Positions 10,231 through 22,400 of a stretch of DNA of 64,000 nt are shown here, in pieces. Both the position numbers and the translations under genes were made by a program. Location of the stretch: assembly GCF_000189635.1 (NCBI RefSeq), contig NW_002476184.1, forward strand, positions 1 to 64,000. Reading direction: 5' to 3'. The DNA comes from Tetrahymena thermophila SB210. Its lineage: Eukaryota; Ciliophora; Oligohymenophorea; Hymenostomatida; Tetrahymenidae. Below the pieces are notes generated by a model. The model worked only from the letters and a program-made list of their open reading frames with translations, was not told the DNA's origin and searched no databases. Every line of letters starts with the position of its first letter. The first letter of the stretch is position 1.

Positions 10231-11283
10231 TCATCTTCTTTTAGGTAATGGAGCATAATACTTAAAGTCAAGACCTTAGTCAGGAGAGTTTCCTATTAAT
10301 TCATCAATTCTTTTGCTAATTTCAGGAGTAATCTTTTTGTATAACTCTACACTCTTAACAATTTCTTCTAATTGCTCTTTTTTTGAGCTTGCTGTAATAG
10401 CAGAAGAAACATCTTTATTAGCAATAACCCAGCTCATAGCAAGCTAAGATTAACTCATGCCTAATTCTTAAGCAAGTTTTTCCAAACTTTATAGTATTTG
10501 AATGAGTTTATCTTTCTTTTCAGGAGTAAAGAAGTTGTTCCATATTTGTTTGAGGAATTAGTTTTCAGAGAATGTTTACCATCTTGAGCCTTCAGGAATA
10601 CCACCTTAGTTATACTTACCAGTAAGAATACCACAAAGAAGAGGACTGAATATAGTAGAACCCATTCTTACTTTATCAAAAAGACGAGCATATTCAGCTT
10701 CGAATCTATCCCTAACAAACATATTGTATTGAGGTTATTCAGCAGAAGGTTTAATCAAATTCTATTCAGCACATACCTCTCTGAGTTCATAGATATTTGC
10801 AGCACTCCATTCAGAAGTACCCCAATAATGGATGTAGCCTTCTTAAATTAATTCAGTGAATGCGCGAGCGACTTCTTCTAGAGGAGTTTCATGATCGAAT
10901 CTATGGCAAAAAACAATATCAACATAGTCTAATTAAAGTCTTTTAAGGGAGTTCTTAACTCCTTCCTTAATATGCTTTCTATTTAAACCAAGTTAATTAA
11001 CTCTAACTCTATCATCCCACATAGTTCCCCAGAATATTTTTGTAGAAATTACAAGTTCCTCTCTTGGGATATTCAAAGCTTTGAGTGCAATACCAAACTG
11101 CTTTTCTCCTTCACCAAATCCATAGACTTCAGCAGTGTCAAAGAAGTTGATACCCAAGTCCCAAGCTTTTTTCACAATCTCATTAGTTCTTTCTTGCCAA
11201 TCAGGATTATCACAATTTAACCAATTACCTAGGCCAATAGCAGAAACTTTTAAGCCTGTGTTGCCCAATAACCTATATTCCAT
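10231..11283 (-). CDS. Aldo/keto reductase, Kv-channel-beta-like (paralogue 4)
   Basis: An intronless 350-aa gene, ATG at 11283 and TGA at 10231-10233, the innermost member of the array. The tetrad Asp49, Tyr54, Lys82, His127 and the GTSEW motif are intact. The cofactor-loop segment reads [13 protein letters not shown] and the C-terminal segment [13 protein letters not shown], as in paralogue 3, so 3 and 4 form one subgroup and 1 and 2 the other. The C-terminus YYAPLPKRR also differs from the FLPFPPRR type of paralogue 1. Likely a cytosolic NADP(H)-dependent oxidoreductase; substrate unknown. Confidence 0.94.
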
Positions 11284-14200
11284 TTGTCTAATAAAATTTT
11301 TTTTTTGTATATTTATTTATGTATTTATTTATTTATTGTTTAAATTATAAAATTACTAAGTTATCATAGAGCTTTTAAACTAAAAAAGACAAATATTTCA
11401 AATTATTTTAATTTCTAAATTTTATTAAGAATCCAAATATAGTTAAAATAAATGGCATCATTGAATTTAGTAAATATCGTTTATGAGTAATTATACTTTC
11501 TAGAATAAGCTATTAATTAAACAGATTTACAGAGATATTAAATTCTTATAAAACTAGTTAAAAATTACTTTAACTTAAAAAATAGAAATTTATTAAACCT
11601 AAAAATAAAATAAATATTGGCATTTATAATTTTTTTTTTTAAGAAAAAATATTAAATAAGTAAAATAAATAATAAAAACATTAGAAAAATAATTTTAAAA
11701 ACCTTTATGCATTCTATTTTTCAATTATTTAAAATGTAATCAAACTTTCCAGAATAATTTATTATCAGAATTAAATATATATTATAAGCTATAACAAAAA
11801 AAAAAGTCAAAAAATTAAAAGAAATTAATGTAATAAAATTTACAGAACTATCACATATGTATCAAATATAGGGGTGGATCTTAGTATATGAGGAATTACA
11901 AAGTATTTAATTTATAATTGATAATTAATCTACCATATAAATAAATAATTTAAATATATTTTGCATAATTTATATAGAAGTATTGTAAAATATTTTCTAA
12001 ATAAGTTAATGGTGGATAAAATTTAGATGACCTATTAGGCATATCTTTATTTTACTACGCATCTATCAAATCATATTCTATTTTAAGTAATTTTTATTAA
12101 TTTTAAGAAAGTTAAATAATAGATACAATAACTCAGGTGATATTTAATATTTTTATCAAAATAAACAATTAAGGATTGATTTCTTATTTATCTTAAAAAT
12201 TTTAATAAAAAGAGGCATTGCTAATCTAATATTAAATTTTCAAAATAATCTGATTTTATTTCATTCTATAATTACCAAATAATTTAAAATGAGTGACAAT
12301 ATTTATTTCCTTTCATTATTAAATACTTTTTGCCTTACTTAAACTTATGTGAAAAAATTTTTAATTTTATTCATTAATATGTTTTTTTGTTATATTTAAT
12401 ATTAAGTCTCAAAATAATTATTTGTTAAAGCTAATTGAATTGATAGAAAATGTTTCCACCTGTTTTTATAAGGTTTTTTTATTTAAAACATTTGGTGACA
12501 ATAATAATTCTTTTTCATGTAAAAATTAGTAAGTTTTTTGGAAAAATAGTTGCTGAAAAAAATGTGATTTTCAAACAAAAATAAATTTTTATTCAACAAT
12601 AAAGTTAATTATTTCGTTTGGTATTGCTCCGAATAATTTTATATTATTAGAATACAAGAAGGGTTTTTATTAGATAATTATTAATTAATGCTTTTACTTA
12701 TTTATTCTAAAGAAAATTATTAGGTAAAAAATAATATTTTCGCAAAGTTCAATCAAATAATTCTTTTAAAATAGCTTTCTTATTTCCATTTTAATCAAAA
12801 ATTATATCAATCTATTGAAGAAAAAACTTTTCGCCCTAAAAATATTTAGAATTATTAACAATTATTTTTAAGAAAAATTTTTAATTTATTGTTTTAATCT
12901 GAATGATTATCCATCATAAAACTTTTTAGAATCAATAAATTTCCATAGAGACAATTATTTTAAGATTTACAGGAAAAATTAATTTGTTAAAATATAGTTA
13001 ATAAAATATTAAAAGTAAAGAATAAATTATATAAAGATATTTATAAAATCTTAATTATTATAAAATTAGAATTTAATGTTTATTTTTTGAATAGAGCAGT
13101 TGATAAAAAGAATTAATTTTATTTTACCTAATTTAACTAAAATTGTGTCCATGTTTGCATATTTCATCAAAAATAATATTTTTTTATGCTTATTTTGAGA
13201 AAATGAAACATGCTAGATATTTCAAATATTCATATATATAAATCTTTTACGACTAATTTCTAAGTGAAAGTTAGACAAAAGTTATGTTTATTTACAAATT
13301 ATAAAAGATAGTTTAAAAATTTTAATACGCAAGGAAAGCAATTTGTTTTTTTGTTTAATATTTTCTAAGATATTTATCTCATTTTTTATTTTTTATTAAT
13401 TTTATTTTATATTTTTGTTATATTTAAAGTTTTTTTATTCAAGATTTTATTGTAAATTTATTTTAAATTTATATTTTTTTATCCTTATTATTTATTTTAT
13501 TTTTGTTATTTATATTTGTTATTTTTTGAACGACAACCACATTTCATCTTTAGTAAACTATATATCAATCATCTTAATAAATTAAAAATTATAAATGAAT
13601 CCTATTTTAAATATTATTATATATTCCTAAAAAATAAATTTGATGAAAAAAAATTTAAAGTCTCGTTTATTGCAGGTTAATGTTTTTGATTTATCCTATT
13701 ATATGGAGTGAATTTTATAGTTAGAACATTAAGAAGTTGAATCTTTTAAAATCTTAGAAGTTAAATAGATTAAGTAAAAACTGTGGATTATGAGAGAAAT
13801 ATCTATGCGAATATGAATCTATTTGTATGAAAGTTTTTCAGCTCTTTACATATCTTGGTGGAATTTACTCCTTATAGAATTACATATTCAGATAAATCTC
13901 TGAGGTTTAAAAACTATTTTATTTTTTTCTTTATTATGTTCTATCTAATATTAAATGACAAGTCCATATTTTTTTTAATTTATTTCACTTTATTTGTTTT
14001 TTTTTAATATTATTTATTTAACCGTTAGAAATTAATTTATATGAAAATGTATTGATTGATATATCTTAATGTTTTTTTCTTAATAAATTTACTATTTTTT
14101 CATATTTAAAGAAAATAAATAAGATTAAAGTTGATAATCAATTAAACAACTATTTTCCCCACTTAATGTAAAATTTTTTAAAGGCATTTTAATCAAATAA

Positions 14201-16270
14201 AATTTTAATATTATTATTATGATGATTCAATTATTAGATAAAATCTAATATTTTTTTTATTCAAATTCTTTTAAATTTTATATATTTATTGAAATTAACC
14301 CATATTAATACTTTGAAAAGATATTTTTAGATAAAAAAATTATTAAAACCATATAAGCTTGTTTTTTCTTATTGCGTAAAGATAATAATTGGAAATTTAG
14401 ATATATTTATTTTATAATTGATAGTTAGATAAGAGGATATTTAATCAATCTTTGGTTATAATATTCTTTTATTTAAGTTTAAAATATATATATCTACCTG
14501 AATATTATCATAAATATATAATTTTTTATGTATTAAGCTCTACATATAATTCAATTAATAGTATGATTATCAATAAAATTTATTATTGATTATATTATAA
14601 AATAAGTGATTGACATTTTATTAAACAATTAATTTTTAAAAGAAATTTGATTTGATTGCTGAAAATAATTCTGTAGAAGCATAATTTTAATGTCATTTAA
14701 ATAGTATGAATTAAGTCAGTATATATTTTGATATTTTTTGCTTTATTTTTGATTTCATTTCATTTAAATTCTTTTCATTTTTTGTTAATATGCTTTATTT
14801 GAATTTACTAATAATATTTCGATTACAAAATAGAACAATTAATTGGTAATGTTATTATAAATAGAATATTAAATTCCTATGTTAAAATATTTTGATTTAA
14901 TTATATAAATAAAAAATTAATTTATTTTAACATAATTTTAATGATGTTTAAATAATAGCAGGTAAGTTAAAAGTTCTATTATGAAATTTGATAGGATTTA
15001 TTTTTGGTTTGATTTTATTTTAATTTTATACTAATTTATTCTATATTTATTTTTTATTTCATTTCTAATTATATTTTTAATTTATTCATTATTTATTTAT
15101 TATTATTTTTATTTTGGATTTATTTCATATTTATTTTTTTCTTTATTTGATTAATTTGTATAATTTTTATTATTTTATTTTTTATATTTTAAATGTTTCT
15201 TTTAATTTTATATTTTTTTCAAGTCAGCCAATGATGAGAGAGGATTGCAAGGATTATGAGGTCATTTTCTTAAACTAGTTTAATATAATTCATTCTATAA
15301 ATGTATTATTCAAATATTTATTTAAGTTATTTTCATATTTGGGTTTTTTTTTTTGATTTTACTACTCAACTATTAAAGTTGGAATCAGGATTATTGGAAA
15401 AATCTTCTTTAGAAATGTCAAAAACTAATTCTAGATTATCGAATTGAAGTATACATCTTCTCTATATTCCTACAGATCTATTATGTGAAATAATAAATTC
15501 TTTTTTTAGAGATAGATGTCTTCTTTTTTTAAATGTTTAAAAACTTTCATTTTTCTTAGAAGATTTTTACATAATCATTATTTTTTACTTTATTTAAAGT
15601 TTTTCTAAATAAATAATTATGATTAATTTTTTGATTATCCAATAAATTAATTAACTAGAAAATATCAGATTCTTATTTCAAAACTTGCTCATAAATTATT
15701 AATTTTTCTTCTGAGAGGCTAACACTTTTCAAATTTTCCTTACAAGTCAAAATAAAAAACTAATATTTAGTTTATAAATAGTAAGTATCATTATAATTAT
15801 TAATTATTCAATATATAAAATAAAATAATTTATTTTGATTAGATAATTAATTCAGAAATCAATAAAACATTAAGAGAATATAATTAATATTCAATTAGCA
15901 AAAATATTTATCCATTATTGCTTAAAAAATAAAAATTTTAGAAGAGTGTTCTCTCAAATATAAATCTTTAAAAAATAAAAATTTTCTTTAAAAGTTCTAA
16001 AAATGCCATTTAAATCTAAATTAAAAAGATATCTGTTTTTTGTAAATAAAATCAAAAAATGATGATTTTTTATCTCTTTATAATGTTATGAGTGAGTATG
16101 TTTAGATGGTATTTAATTATTTTTCGCACTAATAGATTTCATAATTTTTTGAAACTAATAAATTAAGAGAAAAACTAAAAAAGCGAGAGGGGAAAATCAT
16201 CTAAACACAAAAATATTAATTAATTAAGTTATAATAAATAAATTTTTTAAAAATTTCTTATTTTCAAATA
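11284..16270. other. Gene-poor AT-rich region (about 5 kb)
   Basis: I find no ORF on either strand that looks like protein under the ciliate code. The sequence is mostly homopolymer-rich A/T DNA. A slightly less AT-rich patch at about 13690-13920 stays open on the minus strand but shows no family I recognise and no start context. A 9-bp inverted repeat, GTTTAGATG at about 16100 and CATCTAAAC at about 16198, encloses about 90 bp. Confidence 0.55.
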
Positions 16271-16284
16271 AAAAGAGCCCTTAT

Positions 16285-16530
16285 AAGTTAATATGTTTAA
16301 GCAGCAAAAGTTTTTAAAACCCGAGTATCATTCTGGAACAAATCGAATTCCCGTCATAGTTTTTTAATACAAAATTACCCGCTGTTTAACAATAATTAAA
16401 CTTTTAAGTGAGCAGTTACTTTCCAAATTATGAAAGTACGGAGTTTTCAAAATTTATCATCTCTATTTAAAAATAGTTTGCTTAAAGCAATCACAGGCTC
16501 AATGCCAATTCTTATCTCTTGTGATATATA
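16285..16530. other. Unexplained GC-richer island
   Basis: About 245 bp, clearly less AT-rich than the surrounding kilobases. A plus-strand ORF starts at the ATG at about 16291 and runs about 45 codons to TGA. The minus strand is also open over part of it. Neither product matches a family I know. It does not match the 5S, U1-U6 or telomerase RNA features I can recall. It could be a small RNA gene, a decayed mobile element or a degraded exon. Confidence 0.4.
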
Positions 16531-16626
16531 TAAAAGTATTTTTTAGTAGATTTTAAGACAAGACACAGATTCAGAGATAAAAGACACAATGAAGGCGAAT
16601 GGCAGAAAAAGGCGAATTTTTAAATC

Positions 16627-16638
16627 TTAAAAAGAAAA

Positions 16639-16670
<32 letters not shown>

Positions 16671-16790
16671 AAATAAATAAATAAGATAAACAAATACATG
16701 AATAAATAAATAAACAATAAATAAAATAATACAAATAAAAATAAATTAAATAAATTAAATAAATAAATAAATAAACATAAACAAGAGCCA
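16627..16790. repeat. AAAT tetranucleotide low-complexity tract
   Basis: About 160 bp of imperfect AAAT repeats with interspersed AAAC. The Phe/Leu/Ile/Tyr-rich ORFs it creates on the minus strand are artefacts of the repeat, not genes. Confidence 0.9.
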
Positions 16791-16799
16791 AAAAAAAAC

Positions 16800-17414
16800 A
16801 AATATAATAAATAGATAGATACATCTCATAAAATAGACACATACATAAAATTTTATTAATTATTATTTGCTATTTATTTTCATAAATTTTATTTATTTTG
16901 AAAATATTTAATTATTTTTGATAAAATTTAAGGTTTTTTGCATATTTTTATGATTCTTATCATTTTTAAGTTTAAATAAAAAATATTAGTATAAATAGAT
17001 ATTTATAACACATTCATTTTATTTGCAAAATCTATTTATTTTTAAAAGTAAATAAATTTTATTGAAATATAAGATTAAATATTAAGTCTTCAATAAATGT
17101 GTATGGGATTAAATTTATACAAAAAAGTACTTTTGAAATGTATTATTCTATATTTGATTCAATTTAGTTAAAATAAAAATATTGGCCTTGTTGAAAGAGA
17201 TGAATAAGTAAACAAATATTTTTATTTTTTTAATTTTATTTTTTAATAATTAGAATTGAATATTATATACATGCAATATAATAGAACATTAAAATAGCTT
17301 TAAAATATTATAATATAATGATATATGATAAGTTTTTGTTAAAAGACTCTCTTAGATTAGTATTTAATATAGATATATATTATTTTTTGGTGTTATTAAT
17401 TTATTTTCTTAGCT
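16800..17414. other. AT-rich intergenic
   Basis: The 3' flank of the syntaxin gene. AT-rich, no gene recognised. Confidence 0.6.
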
Positions 17415-18518
17415 TCAAAAGACTGTTAATTTTAATATTAAAATACACATAACAATTGCATTGAGCATTATTAAAGTACAAATGCACTTTTATGCAAAAT
17501 TTCCTTTTAAGCTATTATTATTGGCCTTTTTTATATTTTTATATTTATTTTTAAAAAGAATTGATTTAATTCTATTAATAAACTTACTTTCTTTATTTAT
17601 TATGCACCTTTTTTGATATTTACTTATACTTTCTCTAAATTTGAATCTATTCTATCAAGGATAGTTCCATTTTATATTACAATTTCATTCATTTATCCAA
17701 AAATTATTGTTAATTATTTTATAGATTCTGCTACTGCGTTTATACGCTACTCTCTTAAAAGCTAGTAATCTCTTTCATATGAATTCGAAAATTACTGGTT
17801 TTATTACTTGAGAAATATATAAATTAATTGAAATAATATTTTTGTTTTTAAATTTTACTTATTATCCAAGCAAGTTATGGTTAGATTAATTTTAAAATTA
17901 ATACGGATCTACAACATTCATTTTATTGAAGTTACTTTACTTATTATTGAATTGCATAAACTCTTAATACCTTTTTTGAGCGTCTCTTAAAACTAATGTT
18001 GAATCTTACAATTATGATGTTAATGAAATTCTCATATTTCTCCTTATTTTTTCATCAATTTATCCCGTATCTTCTGTATTATCATTAGCTATCTAATTTA
18101 GCTTTATTTCGAAACCTTTTATCATCTATTTATTTTTATAATAAACACTTTCGCTTAATCAAAATTACGTGCATAACATTGTCTTGCTTAGTTTTTACTC
18201 TTTGTTCTTTTAATTGATCTGTTTTGCTAAATTGTATTGAAATACGGTCATTTATTAACTGAACTATTTCATCAACTTTATTTTTTATAAAAAATTATAC
18301 ATTTGAAATAAATTTTTTAGGTCATTATTTGTAAAAGTAAATTATTTGAAATACTCACTTTGTAGCTAAATATCTTAAAGGTCACGCTTTGCAAATTCAA
18401 AATTATCAAAGTAGCGAGGAGGAAGGTTCAATGTGGTGTGATGAACTGAGCCATTTACTAAATTAATAAAATGATAGTTGCCTTTAATATTTGCATAAAC
18501 TATTCTTACTGTTGACAT
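17415..18518 (-). CDS. Syntaxin-16/Tlg2-like Qa-SNARE (5 exons)
   Basis: A tail-anchored t-SNARE predicted to drive fusion at the trans-Golgi network and endosomes. Exons on the minus strand: 18518-18359, 18275-18199, 18125-17859, 17806-17588, 17525-17415. Introns of 83, 73, 52 and 62 bp begin GT and end AG. Exon lengths sum to 834 nt, giving 277 aa and TGA at 17415-17417. The N-terminal region contains LPPRYFDN, then helices resembling the syntaxin-16 Habc bundle (DEKIRRNMRISLTSQLQDS). The SNARE motif spans about 188-241 with the syntaxin-16 signature GTILDRIDSN. A hydrophobic anchor at about 255-276 ends at the C-terminus. Oddity: with heptads aligned (V193, I197, L200, F204, M207, V211; then L218, I221, L225, V228), the zero-layer residue is Asn214, not Gln; the Gln is one residue earlier. 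Family call is firm; the first exon start is the least certain part. Confidence 0.87.
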
Positions 18519-19492
18519 TTTTCTACCTTTATAATAAAAAAGCAATTTTTTTAATGAAATTATTTAATACTTATTTATTACTTTTTGTAGAACTACTTTG
18601 CTTGGTTGAATAAAACTGTTTTGTTTTTTGAGATACCCATATATTATCTATTTATCATATTTTATGGGCTATCTCTCTGTTAAAAGTAGCTATTATTATA
18701 GTAATAGCTGTTTGTTATTCCTTGCTAATTGTTGATCTTATTCATTTTTTGAGCTATTAATTATATGAACTTGTGAAATTATATCAAATCTGAAATGTGA
18801 AATTTTTAGATTTTTGTTTTTTAATTTTTCTTACTATTTATTTAAAGAAATAAGTTTTTTCTTTCAAATTATCAAACAAAAATATTTAATTGCACTGGCA
18901 AATCATTCTAATAACTTTTAATCAGAATATATTAGAAGATATTTGCTTAGCTTTATAAATATAATATTTGTGAATTTTTTAATTTATATTCAATTTTAAA
19001 TTCATCAATTAATTATTATTTAACGATAATTTAAATTAAATGTGTTGCATATCACACATTCAGCATTAAAATAAATCAAATTTATAATATATTTAATTAA
19101 TTTATTTATAATTTTCTTATTTTAAATTTAGTTTTTAAAAAATAATTTTATTTACTTTTAAAAATTAACTAACTGTAATAAAATTTTTAAATTTAAAAAA
19201 AACAGAGCAGTCATTTTATTTTATAAAGTAAATAGTTGAAGATAAATAATAATATGCAATTATATACAAATATTTTAGTAACAGAAAAAATAGTAATAAA
19301 AATTTAATAAATAATTTCTTAAATGAGTTTTTTTAATTGATTGATAAGTAAGTAAGTATGTATATATTTATTTATTTGTGTTTTTGATTGCTTAATACGA
19401 TAAATTGAAATAGCTTTTCAAAAATAATTATATTTCAGTTATTTATTTTAAGCTAATTATTTTGACTTAAGTTTTTTTGTGAAAAAGAAAAT
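18519..19492. other. Intergenic between Cache gene and syntaxin
   Basis: About 970 bp of AT-rich DNA holding the 3' flank of the Cache gene and the promoter of the syntaxin gene. A GTAAGTAAG run lies at about 19349. No RNA gene or ORF supported. Confidence 0.6.
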
Positions 19493-22400
19493 TCATTAAA
19501 AGTGCTCCATCATTAATGGAATACCAAAGTTTTTCATTGGTTCTCTTTTGTTTCTAATATACTAAAGTAGTTTTTCTTATGTATAAAAATATTTTATGAC
19601 AGATTTCCCCTTATAAAAAACATCTTAATTCTAAGTATTTTCTTAAATCGATTCTTCATAATCCAACTGCAAAATTAACAACTAAGTCTATGTTTTGTAA
19701 AGCTCTTCTGCCATGAGATCATACAATTTATTTTCTTTAAAACCTTAAAAATCAGTTATAAAGACAATAAACTTTTTGTTTTTATTTATAACATTGTCTT
19801 AAGTCAGTATTATTTGTTGTTTATATCTTGTAATTTCATTTTCAAAGAAGCTTGCTAGGGCTTTTCTCACTGATAAATGAAATACTTAATTAATGTTTGA
19901 TTTATTTATGTTTTATTCTTCATTATCTAATCTGTCGAATTTATAAAAATAGTTATCTTAATTAACCTATTATTATCTTAATGAAGATTAATAAGAATGT
20001 ATTTCTTCAGTTTCTATATATTTTTTGCTCTCTACTCTTTTAAACTATTCTTCCAATATTTTTTTTCTTTTTTAATTGTTTTTCAAAGGTGTGTCTATTT
20101 ATTCTTCATCTTGCTCTGCTAGGCTTTGAAATTATTTACTTTAAAGAGAATTTGGTATTGATTAGGCAGATAGCAGAAGAGTTCCTTAACTTAACATGTT
20201 ATTAGAATTTTTTGATTTTCTAATATCTTCATGTTTACTAAAAGAACTTCTGATTATAGGTTTATGTGTATTATTTAAAGTTATAGATCTTAGTTTATTA
20301 TTATTTTCTTCATTCTAATCTTGGTTTGGATCTATCTAATCAATATCTTTTTAAATTAAATATTATAAGCTGCTTTATTTATACTAAAGGTTCTCATTAT
20401 TTTGCTATTATAAATTATGATTGTTATCTTAATTCTTTTTATTTAATTATAATTAAAGTAAATTAATTTAAGAGTCTATATGTGGGGAATCTTTATTTTC
20501 ATATAAATTATTATTATAAGTTGGCAATATTTCTTCATCGTTCATAAATTCATTCCTATTTTATTAAATTCTTAGCTAATCTTAATTATTTTCATATATC
20601 TCTGTTTATTATTTTTTAATATTGGATATGTTATTTTATTCGTAAAGACTATCCTTGAAGCTATTATCTTATAATATTTGCTAATCCTCCTCATTTTTTT
20701 AAGATTATGCTTATTAGTTAACTAAAATTTGAGGGATTTGCTGACTAAGATTATTTGGTGCAGAACTATTTCTTTTTCTTTATATTTATTAATTTTCTGA
20801 GCTTTTGAGAGTAAAAATAGATTTTTAGTTTTGATTTTAAGAAGAAGACTTTAATAAAGATAGAGATAGTGATTTTTTTCTAGAAGATGAAGTTCCTTAT
20901 TATTCTTTTTCCTTGAAATTTTATCTTTATTCTGTAAAATTTTCATTATTTTCTACATTCTCGCTATTTTCTAAAATAATACTATTTTTAAGAAGCTTAT
21001 TAGATTCTTGATTTTTTATTTTTATATTAGTATTTGAAACAATCCACTAATTCCTGTTGCTAAATACTTCTGATTAACTTTTTAGAGCTGATAAAGGAGT
21101 TATAATTTTGTGTGTGTCCATTAAGTTAGACTCAATAAGATTAATTTCTTTGCTACTCTCCTTTATAGGAGCCATTAGAGTAAAAGGCATGTTAAATTTG
21201 TTATAGCTGTACCTTGGAGATTCTATTTCAGTTCCTCCTAAAATCAATCTTTAGCTTCCATGTTTTGGGTGAAATTAAAACATATCAGACTCAGTTGGAA
21301 CAAATGACTAAGGTGATAGCAATTACAAAATATCTTGATGTGATTTTTCTGTAAAGAGATTTTATTAATCATTTTATGCTGTCTAAAAATTTAAATCATT
21401 ATTTTCAGTGAAGGTTGGATATGTGTGATTCGTGTTTGAGCGGACTAACGAAGGGTTTATATATTAATTATTTTAATTTGTTTATAAGCTATGATTTGCA
21501 ATATGTTATTCGTCATTAAATTCATAAGAATAAGAAGATATTTCAACAGAGTCAGCATCTCCAGAAATATAGTTTAATAAAGTGTCAAAATATTCAGATG
21601 CAGACTTCACTTATTTCATACATATTGGTGGCATTACTTGTTTGAGAATTAAAGAATTAAAAATAATCAATGAAAATAAATCCTCATCTTTTGCTAGTAC
21701 TTCTTTTATCAAATGTTGACATGTTTTAGCAGCATCTGAATATGCTGTATTTACAGCTATAATTGAAGCAACTTTAAATGCAATTGTACAGTCAAATCTC
21801 TCAATCATGTCATGTAGTTATTTTTCTATGTTAACATGACTATACTAAAAAATTTCATTAAGCAAGACTAAACATTGTTTTCTGTAATATGGTAAATAGT
21901 ATTTTACGTTTTCTAAAAGCTCTGTTAACAAGTAAGCAGCAGATTAGTATTATTTTTCAAATATTAAAATCTTGGCTTCCTAAATACCTACATAGTAAAG
22001 AAGGATATTACAAGGAAGCTAATATTTTGATATCTTTTTCCCATCATTTTCTTCTAAATTTTTATTTATCTTAGATATAAGATGTAGGTTTTTCTTTTTA
22101 ATTTTTTGCTTTTTGATGAGCATTTAATTTTGTTAGAGATTGCTTGAATGTAATTATTATTAATAAGTTTACTGCTATTGGTTTTATTACTAAACATGGC
22201 TAGATATTGATGCTATATCATCATAAACACTGCAATCTTTACATCTAATTAAATGATTTTAAGCTCGCACATTTATATTGTTATTAAATGTATTTGCAAC
22301 TAAAGAATTTTATGTTATTTTGTTATTAGATGTATCTTAAGTTAAAATATTAAGCGTTCCTTAATGAGATGGAATTACAGATAAATTTGCTACATTTTTT

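Noticed and set aside
11135..11350. Plus-strand ORF
   Set aside because: Antisense of the 5' end of reductase 4; the minus strand has clear homology.
16571..16842. Two Phe/Leu/Ile/Tyr-rich minus-strand ORFs
   Set aside because: They are translations of the AAAT tetranucleotide tract and carry no protein-like composition.
21889..22074. Plus-strand ORF
   Set aside because: Antisense of the helical block of the Cache protein.
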